Virus record (IMG/VR): IMGVR_UViG_3300005340_000068
Span: 1 to 29,838 of that record
Strand: one strand, 5' to 3'
Length of the DNA stretch: 29,838 nucleotides
Source: a virus
Shown here: positions 6,272 through 15,202 of the stretch, piece by piece
Position numbering within the stretch: position 1 is the stretch's first letter
How the letters are laid out: each line of letters opens with the position of its first letter
Made by a program: the position numbers and the translations under genes
Notes under the pieces: generated by a model
Seen by the model: the letters and a program-made list of their open reading frames with translations, nothing else
What the model was told of the DNA's origin: nothing
The model's database searches: none

Positions 6272-9200
6272 GCGGCGTTCGTGGCTGAGATTCCCGTTGC
6301 TCCAGACCATTCCACCGTCAGCTTGGCCATTTTCCCGTTCGTCACATAATAAACCCGAGAGCCGTCGGGCGTGCCCCATTGAGCAGGAAGGAAAACCCCA
6401 TACGTCGTGCCGCTGGAATTGGTCAACGTCATCACGCCCGTCAGGATTGATCCGCTGACAATGCCGGAAACATTCGTGAGGCTGCAATCGTTGGTCACCG
6501 TGTAAGCGGTCTGCGCGGCGGGCCAGCCAACGGCCAGAGCATTGGTGCGCGTGGCCTGCGTTGCAACCGTCGGCGCAATCAAAGCCAAGGCAGACGGCAC
6601 GTTACCGATGATGTTCGTCCCGTTGTAATTCGTGATTGATGATCCGTTGTAAGGCCCGTTCGTGCTCAACGTGACTAGCGTGGGATTGTTATAGCCGTCC
6701 GATGGGTGAAACCAGCCCGTGCCGTTGTAGCGAAGCGCGTAGGACAGTTGGGACAGGCCGTCCACGGTGAGGGTCGAAACTACGGTGCGCGTCGCCTCGT
6801 CATAAACATTGTTCGGCAGCGTGTAAACCTTGCTGCTGGCCGACGAGTTGGTGATGACGAGCATGAACTCCTGATCCGTGCGCGCCGTTCCGCTGCTGGT
6901 CAATGTCGCGTTGGTGTCCGTCGTCAAATAGAGCCGAGGCTTACCCGTGAAATCCATGTTCAACCCGGTTGACTGCGACACGTAAATCGGCCCTTCGGAA
7001 CGCAACCCAGCACTGAATGAATTCGACGCGGAAAACCGCTGCGCGGCGGCGAGTGTCGCAAGCGTGGAAAGCTCGGTCGATGAAGCGGTGATCGTTCCCG
7101 TCGTGTCGAACACAGCAACCCGGCTTACCGCGGCTGCCGCTTGGTTTGTGATCGTGAGCGAACCTCCAAAGATCGTAATGTTGCCAGCCGTGGCGAAGTT
7201 CCCGCTTTCGTCCAAGAATCCAATCCTGCCGCCAGATGCGTCATACCATTGCGCGAAGTTGTTGCCCGTTCCCATGACGATGCGCTGATCCGGGTCGGTG
7301 TTGCTGTAATAAGTGTTCGTGCCACTCCCGCCGCCGCTGTCCGCGTCTGCGCGCCATGCCGGAATTCCGCTCGCGTCTGTTTTCCACACGAGGTTGCTCT
7401 TGCCCTGCGAACTCTCCACGATTCCAGAGACGCCCCACGCATTGGTGTTCAGCTTGGATGTCGGGATAAACCCAGAGCCGAACAGGTTCGTCGGGTTCGC
7501 GTTCGTAACCGCTGACCCGTTGTTATTGAACGCGACCACGGCGAGATTCTGCGTCGCGTAGCCCATCGGCGCCGTGAGCTCCGTGTCCCGCGTGATCGTC
7601 GAGGCCAAGCGCGCGTCCGCAACCGTGCCGGTCGCTATCGCAGCGCCGTCCAGATTCGTGATGCCCGCGCCGTCGCCCGCCGCAACGCCCGACGACGAGA
7701 AGAAAAACTTCGCCGCGCCAGCCGTGTCATTGATTGAAAGCGATGAGTTCGTCGCTATGGTGATCCGCGCCGCTCCGGAAGCGTCCGCGACGTTGCCGTT
7801 GGCCGATGTGAACTGGAACGCTCCCGGAATTGAGATGCTAGTTCCGCCGCCAGATCCGAGGAATGTCCCGACGTATCGGTTGCTCGCCAGATTGTTGAGA
7901 TTTGACGACGCTTGGAAAACGTTGCTCAACTGTAAAAAGTTGAACGTGCCGCTTCCGCCCGTGCCGAAGCTCGCAATCTCGGCTTCAGTGACCGTCCGGC
8001 TGGACGGAGAACCCTCGATGTAGAGGACCGCAGACCCGCTATTGGTCGAGCCGTAGAGCGAGATGTAGCCCGCACCGTTGGTGTTGAGCAATCGGAACAA
8101 TCCGCCGCTGACTTTCCCGGCGCTCGAAAGAATATCGCCGTTGACATCCAGCGCAGCGTCAGCCGTGGACTTGTTGATGGACACATAATGCCCCGCGCTG
8201 ATAGAGCCGCCGCCCCCGTCGTTGTCGTGGAACACGACGAGATTGGTTTTGTTCGGCGTATTGAAGCGATAGCCTCCGTAGTCGTTCTGGCGCGAGAAAA
8301 AATCCAGCTTTCCCGTGCCGGTGTTGCGTTTCAAAATAAACGTCTCCGTCGGGCTTACCGTTCCGATCTCAACAATCGGAAACGGATTTCCCATCATTGG
8401 AGTAAAGGTGTTGTCCTGGTTCTGAAACTCCCATCTGTTCAGGTTCGCGTCGGAGTTAGTGCCGTTCCAGCGGATGCTTTTAGGTGACCCGACCGTTCCC
8501 ACGGTCAACCGCAAATCCGAACCCTGGGCGTTCGCGCCCTTAAAGAAATAGGCGTTGTCGTAAGTGCCGCCGCTCCCGAAAAGATAGTTGCTCCCGCGCT
8601 TGCCGATCACGCCAGAGCCTTCGCTTGTGATGATCCACTCGTTTGTTGCAACCGTTGCAATGTAGCCCTTGTTGATTCCAATGATCCCTTCGTTGTTCGT
8701 GTTGTTTGCGAACGTCATCCACGGAGTGCCGTCGCCGAACTGGGTTCGGAAATCGATTTGGTCGCCGGAGAACGCCCCTTTGGTGAATCCGTTGGACAAT
8801 CCGAGCGTATATCCGAATCCAACATCAGTCCCGTTTAGCAATCCGTTGGTGAGAGTTACGCGGTCGTAAATCTCCATGACTGGGTGATTGAACGGATTGA
8901 ACCACGTGCTTTCGTATCCTCGAATCCATAGCGGCAAGTTCGCCTTGTATCCGGCGCTCGTGGTCAGGTTATAGCCGTAGTGAAGCTGCACGTCGCTCAA
9001 GCCGCTGAACGCGCTCGCGCCGTTCACGGCTGGGTTGAACCCGTTCGTTACAGCAGTCATTCTCCACGTAAACGGTCCGGCGTTGGTGTCTCCTGTATAA
9101 CCCTCCATCCACGGCTGTGAGCTGTTCGGCGGCACTGTGACCGTAGCCCGGACAATCGGAAAGGCGTTAGTAGACAAAAGGTTTCCGCGGTAAGCCAGGT

Positions 9201-10011
9201 TCAGCAGGTTGTTGTTCGTCCCCAGACCGCCGCTCTTCTCGATTCCGCTTCCGGTGATCCCCGTCAACTGGCTGCCGTCCACGGCGGGCAGAATCGCGGG
9301 GAAGCGCGCGTCGGGGATCGTGCCGGCAAGCAGATTGTTCGCATTAAGGTTGGTTGGATTCCCGTAGATAGTCACAACTGCCCCGTTGGTGCTCGCCAGC
9401 ACGTTCGTTCCTGCGGCCACGCCCTTGACCGGAATCGTCGTGCTGACCGTCACCACGCCGCTATTTGTTGTCGCGGTCGAGTCACCGCCCGCCGTCACGC
9501 CCACACCACTGCCGCCTGTTGCCGTTCCGTGAATGGTCAAACTGCCATCCGTGTTTGTCACGTAAACAATGTTCGTCCCTTGCCGCAAATACTGGTTGAT
9601 GTTCGTTCTCAGAAACCGCGCATCGGCCTGATTGCGACTCCATCCGAAAGCATTTCCATCAACGATTGTCGGCGGGGTCAGGTAGTCCACGGCGTTGACG
9701 TTGCCGACGACGTTCGTATCGAAATTGTTCGTGATCGTCGTTGTCGTTGTCGGCCCCAGGAATTCGACGCGATAGCTGCGACCGTTGACCATGTTGCTGA
9801 CGGTCAGGCTTGAGTTGTTGGCCGTCGTATAACTGCGCCGGTCGCCCGTCAAGATGTTCGTTCCGCTGATGCCGTAGGGCGCGATTGTTGTGATGTAAAC
9901 AGCGCGGACGTTCAATCCGCCTTGCGTAAAATCCGTGAAGTTCCAGCGGCAATTAAACGCGAGCGCATTGCTGGCCGCGAGCAACGCCAGCAGGCCAAAG
10001 AGTTTTTTCAT
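6253..10011 (-). CDS. giant tail-fibre-like protein with signal peptide
   Basis: The 1252-residue product starts at an ATG overlapping the preceding stop (ATGA at 10008-10011) and has a signal peptide (MKKLFGLLALLAASNALAF). An N-terminal beta domain (about 20-115, ending VNAVDYL) precedes a long Gly/Thr/Asn/Ser-rich region. Fibre-style modules are visible: two spaced copies of a GT(I/V)xDAR(F/L) motif (GTIPDARFP, GTVADARLAS), a LDVNGDILSSAG segment as in phage fibres with a collagen-like or peptidase-type tail region, and several GSGxG linkers. No enzymatic motif was found. It is by far the longest virion-type gene, consistent with a central or side fibre. What is odd is the export signal, since phage fibres normally assemble in the cytoplasm. 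Confidence 0.8.
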   Translation of the reverse strand: MKKLFGLLALLAASNALAFNCRWNFTDFTQGGLNVRAVYITTIAPYGISGTNILTGDRRSYTTANNSSLTVSNMVNGRSYRVEFLGPTTTTTITNNFDTNVVGNVNAVDYLTPPTIVDGNAFGWSRNQADARFLRTNINQYLRQGTNIVYVTNTDGSLTIHGTATGGSGVGVTAGGDSTATTNSGVVTVSTTIPVKGVAAGTNVLASTNGAVVTIYGNPTNLNANNLLAGTIPDARFPAILPAVDGSQLTGITGSGIEKSGGLGTNNNLLNLAYRGNLLSTNAFPIVRATVTVPPNSSQPWMEGYTGDTNAGPFTWRMTAVTNGFNPAVNGASAFSGLSDVQLHYGYNLTTSAGYKANLPLWIRGYESTWFNPFNHPVMEIYDRVTLTNGLLNGTDVGFGYTLGLSNGFTKGAFSGDQIDFRTQFGDGTPWMTFANNTNNEGIIGINKGYIATVATNEWIITSEGSGVIGKRGSNYLFGSGGTYDNAYFFKGANAQGSDLRLTVGTVGSPKSIRWNGTNSDANLNRWEFQNQDNTFTPMMGNPFPIVEIGTVSPTETFILKRNTGTGKLDFFSRQNDYGGYRFNTPNKTNLVVFHDNDGGGGSISAGHYVSINKSTADAALDVNGDILSSAGKVSGGLFRLLNTNGAGYISLYGSTNSGSAVLYIEGSPSSRTVTEAEIASFGTGGSGTFNFLQLSNVFQASSNLNNLASNRYVGTFLGSGGGTSISIPGAFQFTSANGNVADASGAARITIATNSSLSINDTAGAAKFFFSSSGVAAGDGAGITNLDGAAIATGTVADARLASTITRDTELTAPMGYATQNLAVVAFNNNGSAVTNANPTNLFGSGFIPTSKLNTNAWGVSGIVESSQGKSNLVWKTDASGIPAWRADADSGGGSGTNTYYSNTDPDQRIVMGTGNNFAQWYDASGGRIGFLDESGNFATAGNITIFGGSLTITNQAAAAVSRVAVFDTTGTITASSTELSTLATLAAAQRFSASNSFSAGLRSEGPIYVSQSTGLNMDFTGKPRLYLTTDTNATLTSSGTARTDQEFMLVITNSSASSKVYTLPNNVYDEATRTVVSTLTVDGLSQLSYALRYNGTGWFHPSDGYNNPTLVTLSTNGPYNGSSITNYNGTNIIGNVPSALALIAPTVATQATRTNALAVGWPAAQTAYTVTNDCSLTNVSGIVSGSILTGVMTLTNSSGTTYGVFLPAQWGTPDGSRVYYVTNGKMAKLTVEWSGATGISATNAAWTPLY

Positions 10012-11429
10012 GGTGCGAGAGAAACGAGAATCCAGCGTGAATCCGCCGCAGAGTAAATTAGGGTCGCGCACCCGTCCGCTGTCGTGGCCTGATCCGAACC
10101 TGTCAGCGTGTAAATCCGGTTTGCCGCTGTCGGGTCAACGCCGCTGTCATTGGCTACGGTCATATTCTGCCCGGTGCGGTTCAGCAAAATCACATAGCGA
10201 CCATCTTCGCCGCCTGCAATTCCGTTGACTGTGAATGCACCACTCGGTCCGCTGAGTTGGACGAAGACGTTTGTGGAAATATCCACGGCAGCGTTGTTCC
10301 CATTTGCGAGACTGGAATTAGCTTTGCGCGTGTAGGCAATGCTGCCGCTGAATCTGTTGGTGCCATCGGCAACGAATCCGCGCAGGACTCCCGGGACTGA
10401 AACATGATGCGAGGATGTGCCGAGCAATACCTGATTCGTTTCGGTCGTTTCGACGCCGCTTCCCAAAGCCACCGAATTTCCGAAGGTAGCAAGTGCTGAC
10501 TGTCCTATCGCCACTGAGTATTCACCGGCGGCTGAACTGCCACCGATTGCTGTGGAATAATCAGACGCAGCACTAGCCCCAGAGCCAGCGGCTAACGAAG
10601 ACGATCCGCTTGCCGTTGCTGATTGACCCAAAGCCACGGCATTAAGGCCGCTTGATCCCGCCCCAAAGCCGAATTGTTCAGAACCTGCTCCGCTTCCTGG
10701 GCTACGAAACGCATTTCCTCGATTGATGCCGTTGGTAAGAACAGGATTGACGAGCGTGCCGGCATACCAAAGTCCGTTGGAAAGCAGGTTCACAATTCCG
10801 GTGAAATTCGTGGATGACATAACGCCGACGACGAGCACGCCGGCGCGGTTGGTGACGATAACCACGCCGGAAAATGTTTTGTCGCCGCTGATCGTCTGCG
10901 AGTTCGTGCGGCCAACGAGATTTGAAACGCTGCCGGAATTTTCAAATAGCGATTTGGCGGTTGGGAGATTCAGCCAGTCCACCAGTCCGGCGCTGATCGT
11001 TGGCCGCGTGGCCGACGCGATGACGGTGTAGGGAACGACAACATCATAGGCGCTGCTCACGGTCTGCGTGGAATAGGTCACGCTGAAATAATTCGTCACG
11101 CCGCTGATGATGAGCGGTGCGCCGGTTTGAGCGTCGAGCCGCAGCACAGCCGCGCCGGTCATAAATGGAGTGACCCGCGATGGAGGCGTCGAAAGCAGAT
11201 GGTTGTAAAGGTTGGTCGCAATCCCGTTGACGGTCGAATTGGTCAGGAGTTGCGTGGCTGGATTCGTCACGCTGGCATACCAAGTGCGCGTATCACCGTT
11301 GATCGTAATTGTCTGACCGTTGGTTGTTGGTGCGTTGGTGATCGTCAGGGTTGCCGTGATCCGGTCGGTAGCCCGGATTGGAACGCAGAACGCCAGCATC
11401 AGGAACAGGGTCGGGTAAATCTTTTTCAT
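10008..11429 (-). CDS. trimeric-fibre-like protein with YadA-type head repeats and signal peptide
   Basis: The 473-residue product starts at an ATG in ATGA overlap with the preceding stop and begins with a signal peptide (MKKIYPTLFLMLAFCVPIRA). Residues about 262-337 carry about five YadA/Hep-Hag head-type repeats of roughly 14 residues, for example NAVALGQSATASG, YSTAIGGSSAAG, YSVAIGQSALATFG and NSVALGSGVET. This pattern forms left-handed trimeric beta-rolls in trimeric autotransporter adhesins and in some phage fibres. The N-terminal part (20-240) is Thr/Asn-rich beta. The C-terminus (GEDGRYVILLNRTGQNMTV) resembles fibre-tip modules. No autotransporter membrane anchor is visible, which favours a phage fibre over a true adhesin. 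Confidence 0.8.
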   Translation of the reverse strand: MKKIYPTLFLMLAFCVPIRATDRITATLTITNAPTTNGQTITINGDTRTWYASVTNPATQLLTNSTVNGIATNLYNHLLSTPPSRVTPFMTGAAVLRLDAQTGAPLIISGVTNYFSVTYSTQTVSSAYDVVVPYTVIASATRPTISAGLVDWLNLPTAKSLFENSGSVSNLVGRTNSQTISGDKTFSGVVIVTNRAGVLVVGVMSSTNFTGIVNLLSNGLWYAGTLVNPVLTNGINRGNAFRSPGSGAGSEQFGFGAGSSGLNAVALGQSATASGSSSLAAGSGASAASDYSTAIGGSSAAGEYSVAIGQSALATFGNSVALGSGVETTETNQVLLGTSSHHVSVPGVLRGFVADGTNRFSGSIAYTRKANSSLANGNNAAVDISTNVFVQLSGPSGAFTVNGIAGGEDGRYVILLNRTGQNMTVANDSGVDPTAANRIYTLTGSDQATTADGCATLIYSAADSRWILVSLAP

Positions 11430-12088
11430 GTCAGGTAATCAGTCGGGTTGCCGTCATTGTCCACGCCGGGGGCTTCTCGCGTATGCGACCCGTCAGGCGA
11501 AACGAAGATTGGAGTTTTGCCGTAGCTGGCCGCGATTCGATTGTCCCATCGAACAAACATCGCATCCAGTTGGGCGGCGGTGTAATAGCTGGCCGCGGGC
11601 GTCGGTATGCTCGCCGCTCCCGATGGGTCTTTGACCACGGAAAGAACCGTGATCGAGGTCTGGAATACCGGCGCAAACGCCCCGCCGCGGCTCATCTGGA
11701 TTTCAAAAAACGTGGCGATGGAGTCGTTCGTGCCAACGGCGGTATTCATCTCCGTCGTGTTGAGGTCGAAATCCGCGTAGAAATAGCCGCTCTTCCCGTC
11801 GGAGTCCGGCGCACTTTGTTTCGCCCAGGTCGGTTGCGATGCAAGCAACGCCTGCGCGCCCGCGCGAGGGCCGGCTACGACGTAAAGTTCCAACCCGGAA
11901 AGCGGGACGAGCGAGAAGTAGGGCGCGTTGATCTGGTTGCCGGTGGGCACGACCGGATAAAATCGAAACTTGAGAAGCTGCCCCTGATAGAACGGCCCAA
12001 GCGTGATTTGTGTCGTGTCGCTCAACCCCTTCACGATTGCACCCTGCGGCGTCGAGATGTTCAGAAAGACTTCAATCGCGTCCGTCAT
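11426..12088 (-). CDS. tail-tip/baseplate-region protein, unrecognised
   Basis: A 220-residue, beta-rich acidic protein without a signal peptide. It contains FLNISTPQGAIVKGLS, then a region with TTQITLGPFYQGQLLKFRFYPV, and ends in a segment with AAQLDAMFVRWDNRIAASYGK. Its stop is in ATGA overlap with the start of the YadA-type fibre. It is the last protein of the tail block without a signal peptide, so it may be the adapter that joins the tail tip to the fibres. That role is inferred only from position. A 47-base gap separates it from the previous gene, a rare break in this otherwise coupled operon. Confidence 0.65.
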   Translation of the reverse strand: MTDAIEVFLNISTPQGAIVKGLSDTTQITLGPFYQGQLLKFRFYPVVPTGNQINAPYFSLVPLSGLELYVVAGPRAGAQALLASQPTWAKQSAPDSDGKSGYFYADFDLNTTEMNTAVGTNDSIATFFEIQMSRGGAFAPVFQTSITVLSVVKDPSGAASIPTPAASYYTAAQLDAMFVRWDNRIAASYGKTPIFVSPDGSHTREAPGVDNDGNPTDYLT

Positions 12089-12135
12089 AATTAGATACAG
12101 TTATCCGGCTTATTAGTCGTCAAAGTCAATGCGAT

Positions 12136-12696
12136 TCACGGCCAGCCGATGAGGTCCAAGTTGAAGGTTTGCTCCCAGGCGGACGGGCTAAGATCAAATT
12201 CGGTTCGATTTGCCCCGCTGTCGCCAGGGCCATTATTGGGCGCGCCTGGAATTGGTATTTCAAAATGCGCCGGGTATGGCACATCAAAGAATCCGCCGAA
12301 CGTCCAAATGGCCGGGCCTGGATTTTGGAAAAAAGAATTTACGATCCATCCATTATTGAAGCCGCGTATGATGGTACGTTGAGCTATCATCACTTGTTGG
12401 CCTGATTGAATTTGGCGACGGAGCGCGGATTCGCCGGGCGCTTCGCTCCCGCCATCGAGGATAACGAGAACATCATCTACGCCGTAGTTGAACGATCTGC
12501 TGCGACCCCAGGCGATTTGGTTGAAATCAAAGTCTAGGACCACCTGCCGGACAAAACTGTAGGTGGTGTCGAAGCGAGCGGCTGCGACGTGTTTGGTCTC
12601 AAGAAATCGGACTCCGTTTCCAACGCGACAATGCGTTCGCGCCTCCCTGAATTGATGCGCCCGGGATTCATGAAAGGCGAAAGCTCGTCCGCGCAT
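12136..12696 (-). CDS. minor tail protein, unrecognised
   Basis: A 186-residue protein starting 3 bases after the preceding stop. The first 40 residues are His/Arg-rich and the rest is beta-rich and aromatic, with FNQIAWGRSRSFNYGVDDVLVILDGG, repeated Asn/Gly/Pro turns (FFQNPGPAIWTFGGFFDVPYP) and an FNLDLIGWP C-terminus. No family is recognised. Its place downstream of the tape measure, with two similarly sized partners (12700-13266 and 13263-14024), fits the small tail-tip proteins found there in lambda-like phages. Its start is less certain than most because the early residues look less structured. Confidence 0.65.
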   Translation of the reverse strand: MRGRAFAFHESRAHQFREARTHCRVGNGVRFLETKHVAAARFDTTYSFVRQVVLDFDFNQIAWGRSRSFNYGVDDVLVILDGGSEAPGESALRRQIQSGQQVMIAQRTIIRGFNNGWIVNSFFQNPGPAIWTFGGFFDVPYPAHFEIPIPGAPNNGPGDSGANRTEFDLSPSAWEQTFNLDLIGWP

Positions 12697-12699
12697 GGC

Positions 12700-13266
12700 T
12701 CAACCCGTAAACGCCAGCGCCCAGGCGCGAGCATCAACGTTCAAATCAATCCACTCGATGGTATCACCAACAATATCGGGCGCGGCAGTCACAACGCCCG
12801 TGCCGCCTTCGGGCTTCGCTGCATAGATGTGATCTCCTGTCAGATGCCACGGCACGACGATTTGACTCTCGAAAAAAGTCGAGAACGTGGCCACGCGGCT
12901 AACCTCACTCACGTAGCTGTAAGTGATCGTATTCCCGCCGATGATTTCCGAGCCGATGCTTTTTCGCAATTTCGCAGGACGGGCCACATGAACGATGGTT
13001 GAACTGGTTGGCCTGTGACACAGGTAGTAATCCCCCCGAACGGTAGTGACGATGAATCGCTCGACTGGCGATGTTGCCTCTTCTTGGCGCCGGCCAGCGC
13101 CGGGCAGAATTTCAAGCACTGTCCCGCCCTCCGTATAGCGAACCTTGTAACCCAGGCCGGAAAGCATCGTCCGCTTACGCACAGCACGGCGCAAGCGGTT
13201 CAGCCAAACGCCGAGCGGATTCGGGTTGCCGAGGTCTCCCGGAACATCTGATGCGCCTGCGCTCAT
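12700..13266 (-). CDS. minor tail protein, unrecognised
   Basis: A 188-residue protein. The ORF can be extended to 13311, but Met at 13266 forms an ATGA overlap with the preceding stop and is the better start. Residues 20-50 are basic (VWLNRLRRAVRKRTMLSGLGYKVRY); the rest is beta-rich and ends in IEWIDLNVDARAWALAFTG. The middle part (RFIVTTVRGDYYLCHR, PWHLTGDHIYAAK) suggests a compact beta-barrel. I do not recognise a family. Position after the tape measure and before the fibres suggests a distal-tail or tail-hub component. Confidence 0.65.
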   Translation of the reverse strand: MSAGASDVPGDLGNPNPLGVWLNRLRRAVRKRTMLSGLGYKVRYTEGGTVLEILPGAGRRQEEATSPVERFIVTTVRGDYYLCHRPTSSTIVHVARPAKLRKSIGSEIIGGNTITYSYVSEVSRVATFSTFFESQIVVPWHLTGDHIYAAKPEGGTGVVTAAPDIVGDTIEWIDLNVDARAWALAFTG

Positions 13267-14024
13267 GTAACGAAATCGTGAAGCAGCGCCGGCCAAAGTC
13301 CGTATTCCCATTCTTGCGAGACGTTCCAGCGATTGTTTCCGGTCTGCTGAATGTTCGGATGCTTCTTATACCAGGCGTAGCCGAAGCCGCTTTTCGCCGT
13401 CGTGAAGTTTGGGAGATTGAACAGGATGCCTGCCGGGATGCTTTCCTGAATCGAAAGCGCCGTCGTCGTGATGACTTTTCCAACGTTGTCGAGCGTGGCC
13501 TTTACCCCATACGAACCGCTGACCAGCTTTGACACTTTGAGCGTAGGCACGTTGACGCGGTAGCTTCTCACACCGCCCAGCATCAACTCGTATAGGTCTT
13601 GGACGTTCAGGATGAGCGGGTCAGTTGGATCAAAGTCCGGCTCGCTGTCCGGGTTTGGTGCGGCGATGGCATCACGCAAGACGCGCTTGTTTTCTGAACT
13701 GATGGAATTGATCGTTGAGATGTCGGCTTCGAGAATGTCGATCTCGACGACGTTGGCGAGATACTCCCAAACCTGTTGCGGCTGCTCTGTTCCTGTTCCT
13801 CCTGGTTCGGGCGAGCCGATGGTCTCGAAAGTGATTGCGGCATTCGGAGATTTCGTGCACGAATATCGGAACGAATAGCCCAGCCCAGCCAGCTGGTTAA
13901 TCATGGGCCGCACAGCTTCTTTCGGTCCTTCGGTTTCCCAACGACCAGACCAGCCTTGAGACGGTGAGAAAGTGATTTCCTCACTGTTCTGGGTTGCAGT
14001 TTTTTTGCCTCGAATCGTGCTCAT
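13263..14024 (-). CDS. tail-tip protein, unrecognised
   Basis: A 253-residue protein whose ATG overlaps the tape-measure stop (ATGA at 14021-14024). It has an N-terminal beta region (EITFSPSQGWSGRWETEG), a central acidic helical region (VVEIDILEADISTINSISSENKRVLRDAI) and a C-terminal part with YAWYKKHPNIQQTGNNRWNVSQEWEYG. The C-terminal sequence, with tryptophans and the phrase NRWNVSQEWEYG, resembles structural proteins that describe domain edges rather than enzymes. As the first gene after the tape measure it occupies the position of the distal tail protein of siphophages, which caps the tail tube. That assignment is positional. Confidence 0.65.
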   Translation of the reverse strand: MSTIRGKKTATQNSEEITFSPSQGWSGRWETEGPKEAVRPMINQLAGLGYSFRYSCTKSPNAAITFETIGSPEPGGTGTEQPQQVWEYLANVVEIDILEADISTINSISSENKRVLRDAIAAPNPDSEPDFDPTDPLILNVQDLYELMLGGVRSYRVNVPTLKVSKLVSGSYGVKATLDNVGKVITTTALSIQESIPAGILFNLPNFTTAKSGFGYAWYKKHPNIQQTGNNRWNVSQEWEYGLWPALLHDFVT

Positions 14025-15202
14025 GATAGCGGTGGGATGTTTTCAGCCGTGCCTTTCACGACGCCAATCTTTTGCAGAATCTCATTCGTCTTTTTTGCAA
14101 CTTCGAGATGCTGCCTTGCGACCTGAAGCTGCTGGCCTGCGATGTTGTTCACGAGCGCCGGATTGCGCCCTAAGAAATTGCCGATGCCAACGAGCGCGTC
14201 GGTTGGCAGGTGAATGCGTGGTTGCCGGTCGCGCTCCAGTCCCGGCGGCTCGAATCCTGGCGGTCCTTGCTCCCGCCGCCTTCTCGCTTCGTGCATCCTG
14301 TCTCTGGCTGACTCCATCCTGTCCGTTTCGTCCTGCTGCGCTGCGGCCTCGGATACCGCGGCTTGCGAGCCAGCATCAACAGCGGAAATTATTTTCGATT
14401 CGCCCTTGAACGCTTTGAGCAAATCGCCCATCGGATCAACCGCGAATTTTACAACATCCGTCGGCGTAACTTTTCCGGTCGCCCCGCCGAGGAATGCGCC
14501 GGCCTGTTTTGCCGAATTGATGAAATCCCGCACGGCCCTGGCGACAAGCAGAATTGCCGGCGCTAGGTCGATCATCAGAGTGCGTCCAAGGATTGTGAAC
14601 TCATCCCCAATGTCGTCGAGTTGATTGATTACGTCCTCGGTGAAAATCGGAGCGTCCGATTGAAACTGATCGTGAAAGGCAGCCAAAAGATTCCTTGCAG
14701 TCCGCCCACCGACGGCCTCGACATCAACAGCGGTCTGCGCGGTTGCCCCCTGTCCGAATGCGGCAACCAGCTTGTCGAAGAATGCTGCCGTGTTCATCGC
14801 CTGAACCTCTTCGCCGCTGAACCCGAGACGCTGGAATCGCCTTGCCTCTTCTCCTCCCGGCTGCTGGACCGCTGCCGCACGCGATTTATTGATCTGGTCA
14901 ATGAACTTTGCGAGATCGTCCTCGCTCGCGCCGGCCAACGCCGCGGCATTGGCACGTTTCTGAAACCATTCGACGTTGACCCGCAATGCATCCGACACAT
15001 CGCGCAGATGGCTCGCAAATTCAATCGTCCTGCGAGACAGCGCGGAGATTGCTCCGACGGTAAACGCCCCGGCGATGATGTTTTTCAGCGGCGCGATTGA
15101 TGAGGTTGCGAACTGCCGCACGCGCGCATCGGCGCGATTCATCATCGCGTTAAAACCGCTTCCGTCCCCGCCAAGTTCCGCAACAAGTTTCAGGCCGGGC
15201 AT
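14021..15202 (-). CDS. tail tape measure protein (short)
   Basis: A 393-residue, mostly helical, Ala-rich protein. The N-terminal part reads like a tape measure start (LVAELGGDGSGFNAMMNRADARVRQFA). A hydrophobic stretch (37-56, IAPLKNIIAGAFTVGAISAL) and several long helices follow, then a charged linker and a C-terminal segment (LPTDALVGIGNFLGRNPALVNN) leading into a coiled coil. It follows the tail tube and likely chaperone, the canonical order. At about 0.15 nm per residue it predicts a short tail of roughly 60 nm, an estimate from length only. It overlaps the preceding gene by 13 bases. Confidence 0.8.
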   Translation of the reverse strand: MPGLKLVAELGGDGSGFNAMMNRADARVRQFATSSIAPLKNIIAGAFTVGAISALSRRTIEFASHLRDVSDALRVNVEWFQKRANAAALAGASEDDLAKFIDQINKSRAAAVQQPGGEEARRFQRLGFSGEEVQAMNTAAFFDKLVAAFGQGATAQTAVDVEAVGGRTARNLLAAFHDQFQSDAPIFTEDVINQLDDIGDEFTILGRTLMIDLAPAILLVARAVRDFINSAKQAGAFLGGATGKVTPTDVVKFAVDPMGDLLKAFKGESKIISAVDAGSQAAVSEAAAQQDETDRMESARDRMHEARRRREQGPPGFEPPGLERDRQPRIHLPTDALVGIGNFLGRNPALVNNIAGQQLQVARQHLEVAKKTNEILQKIGVVKGTAENIPPLS

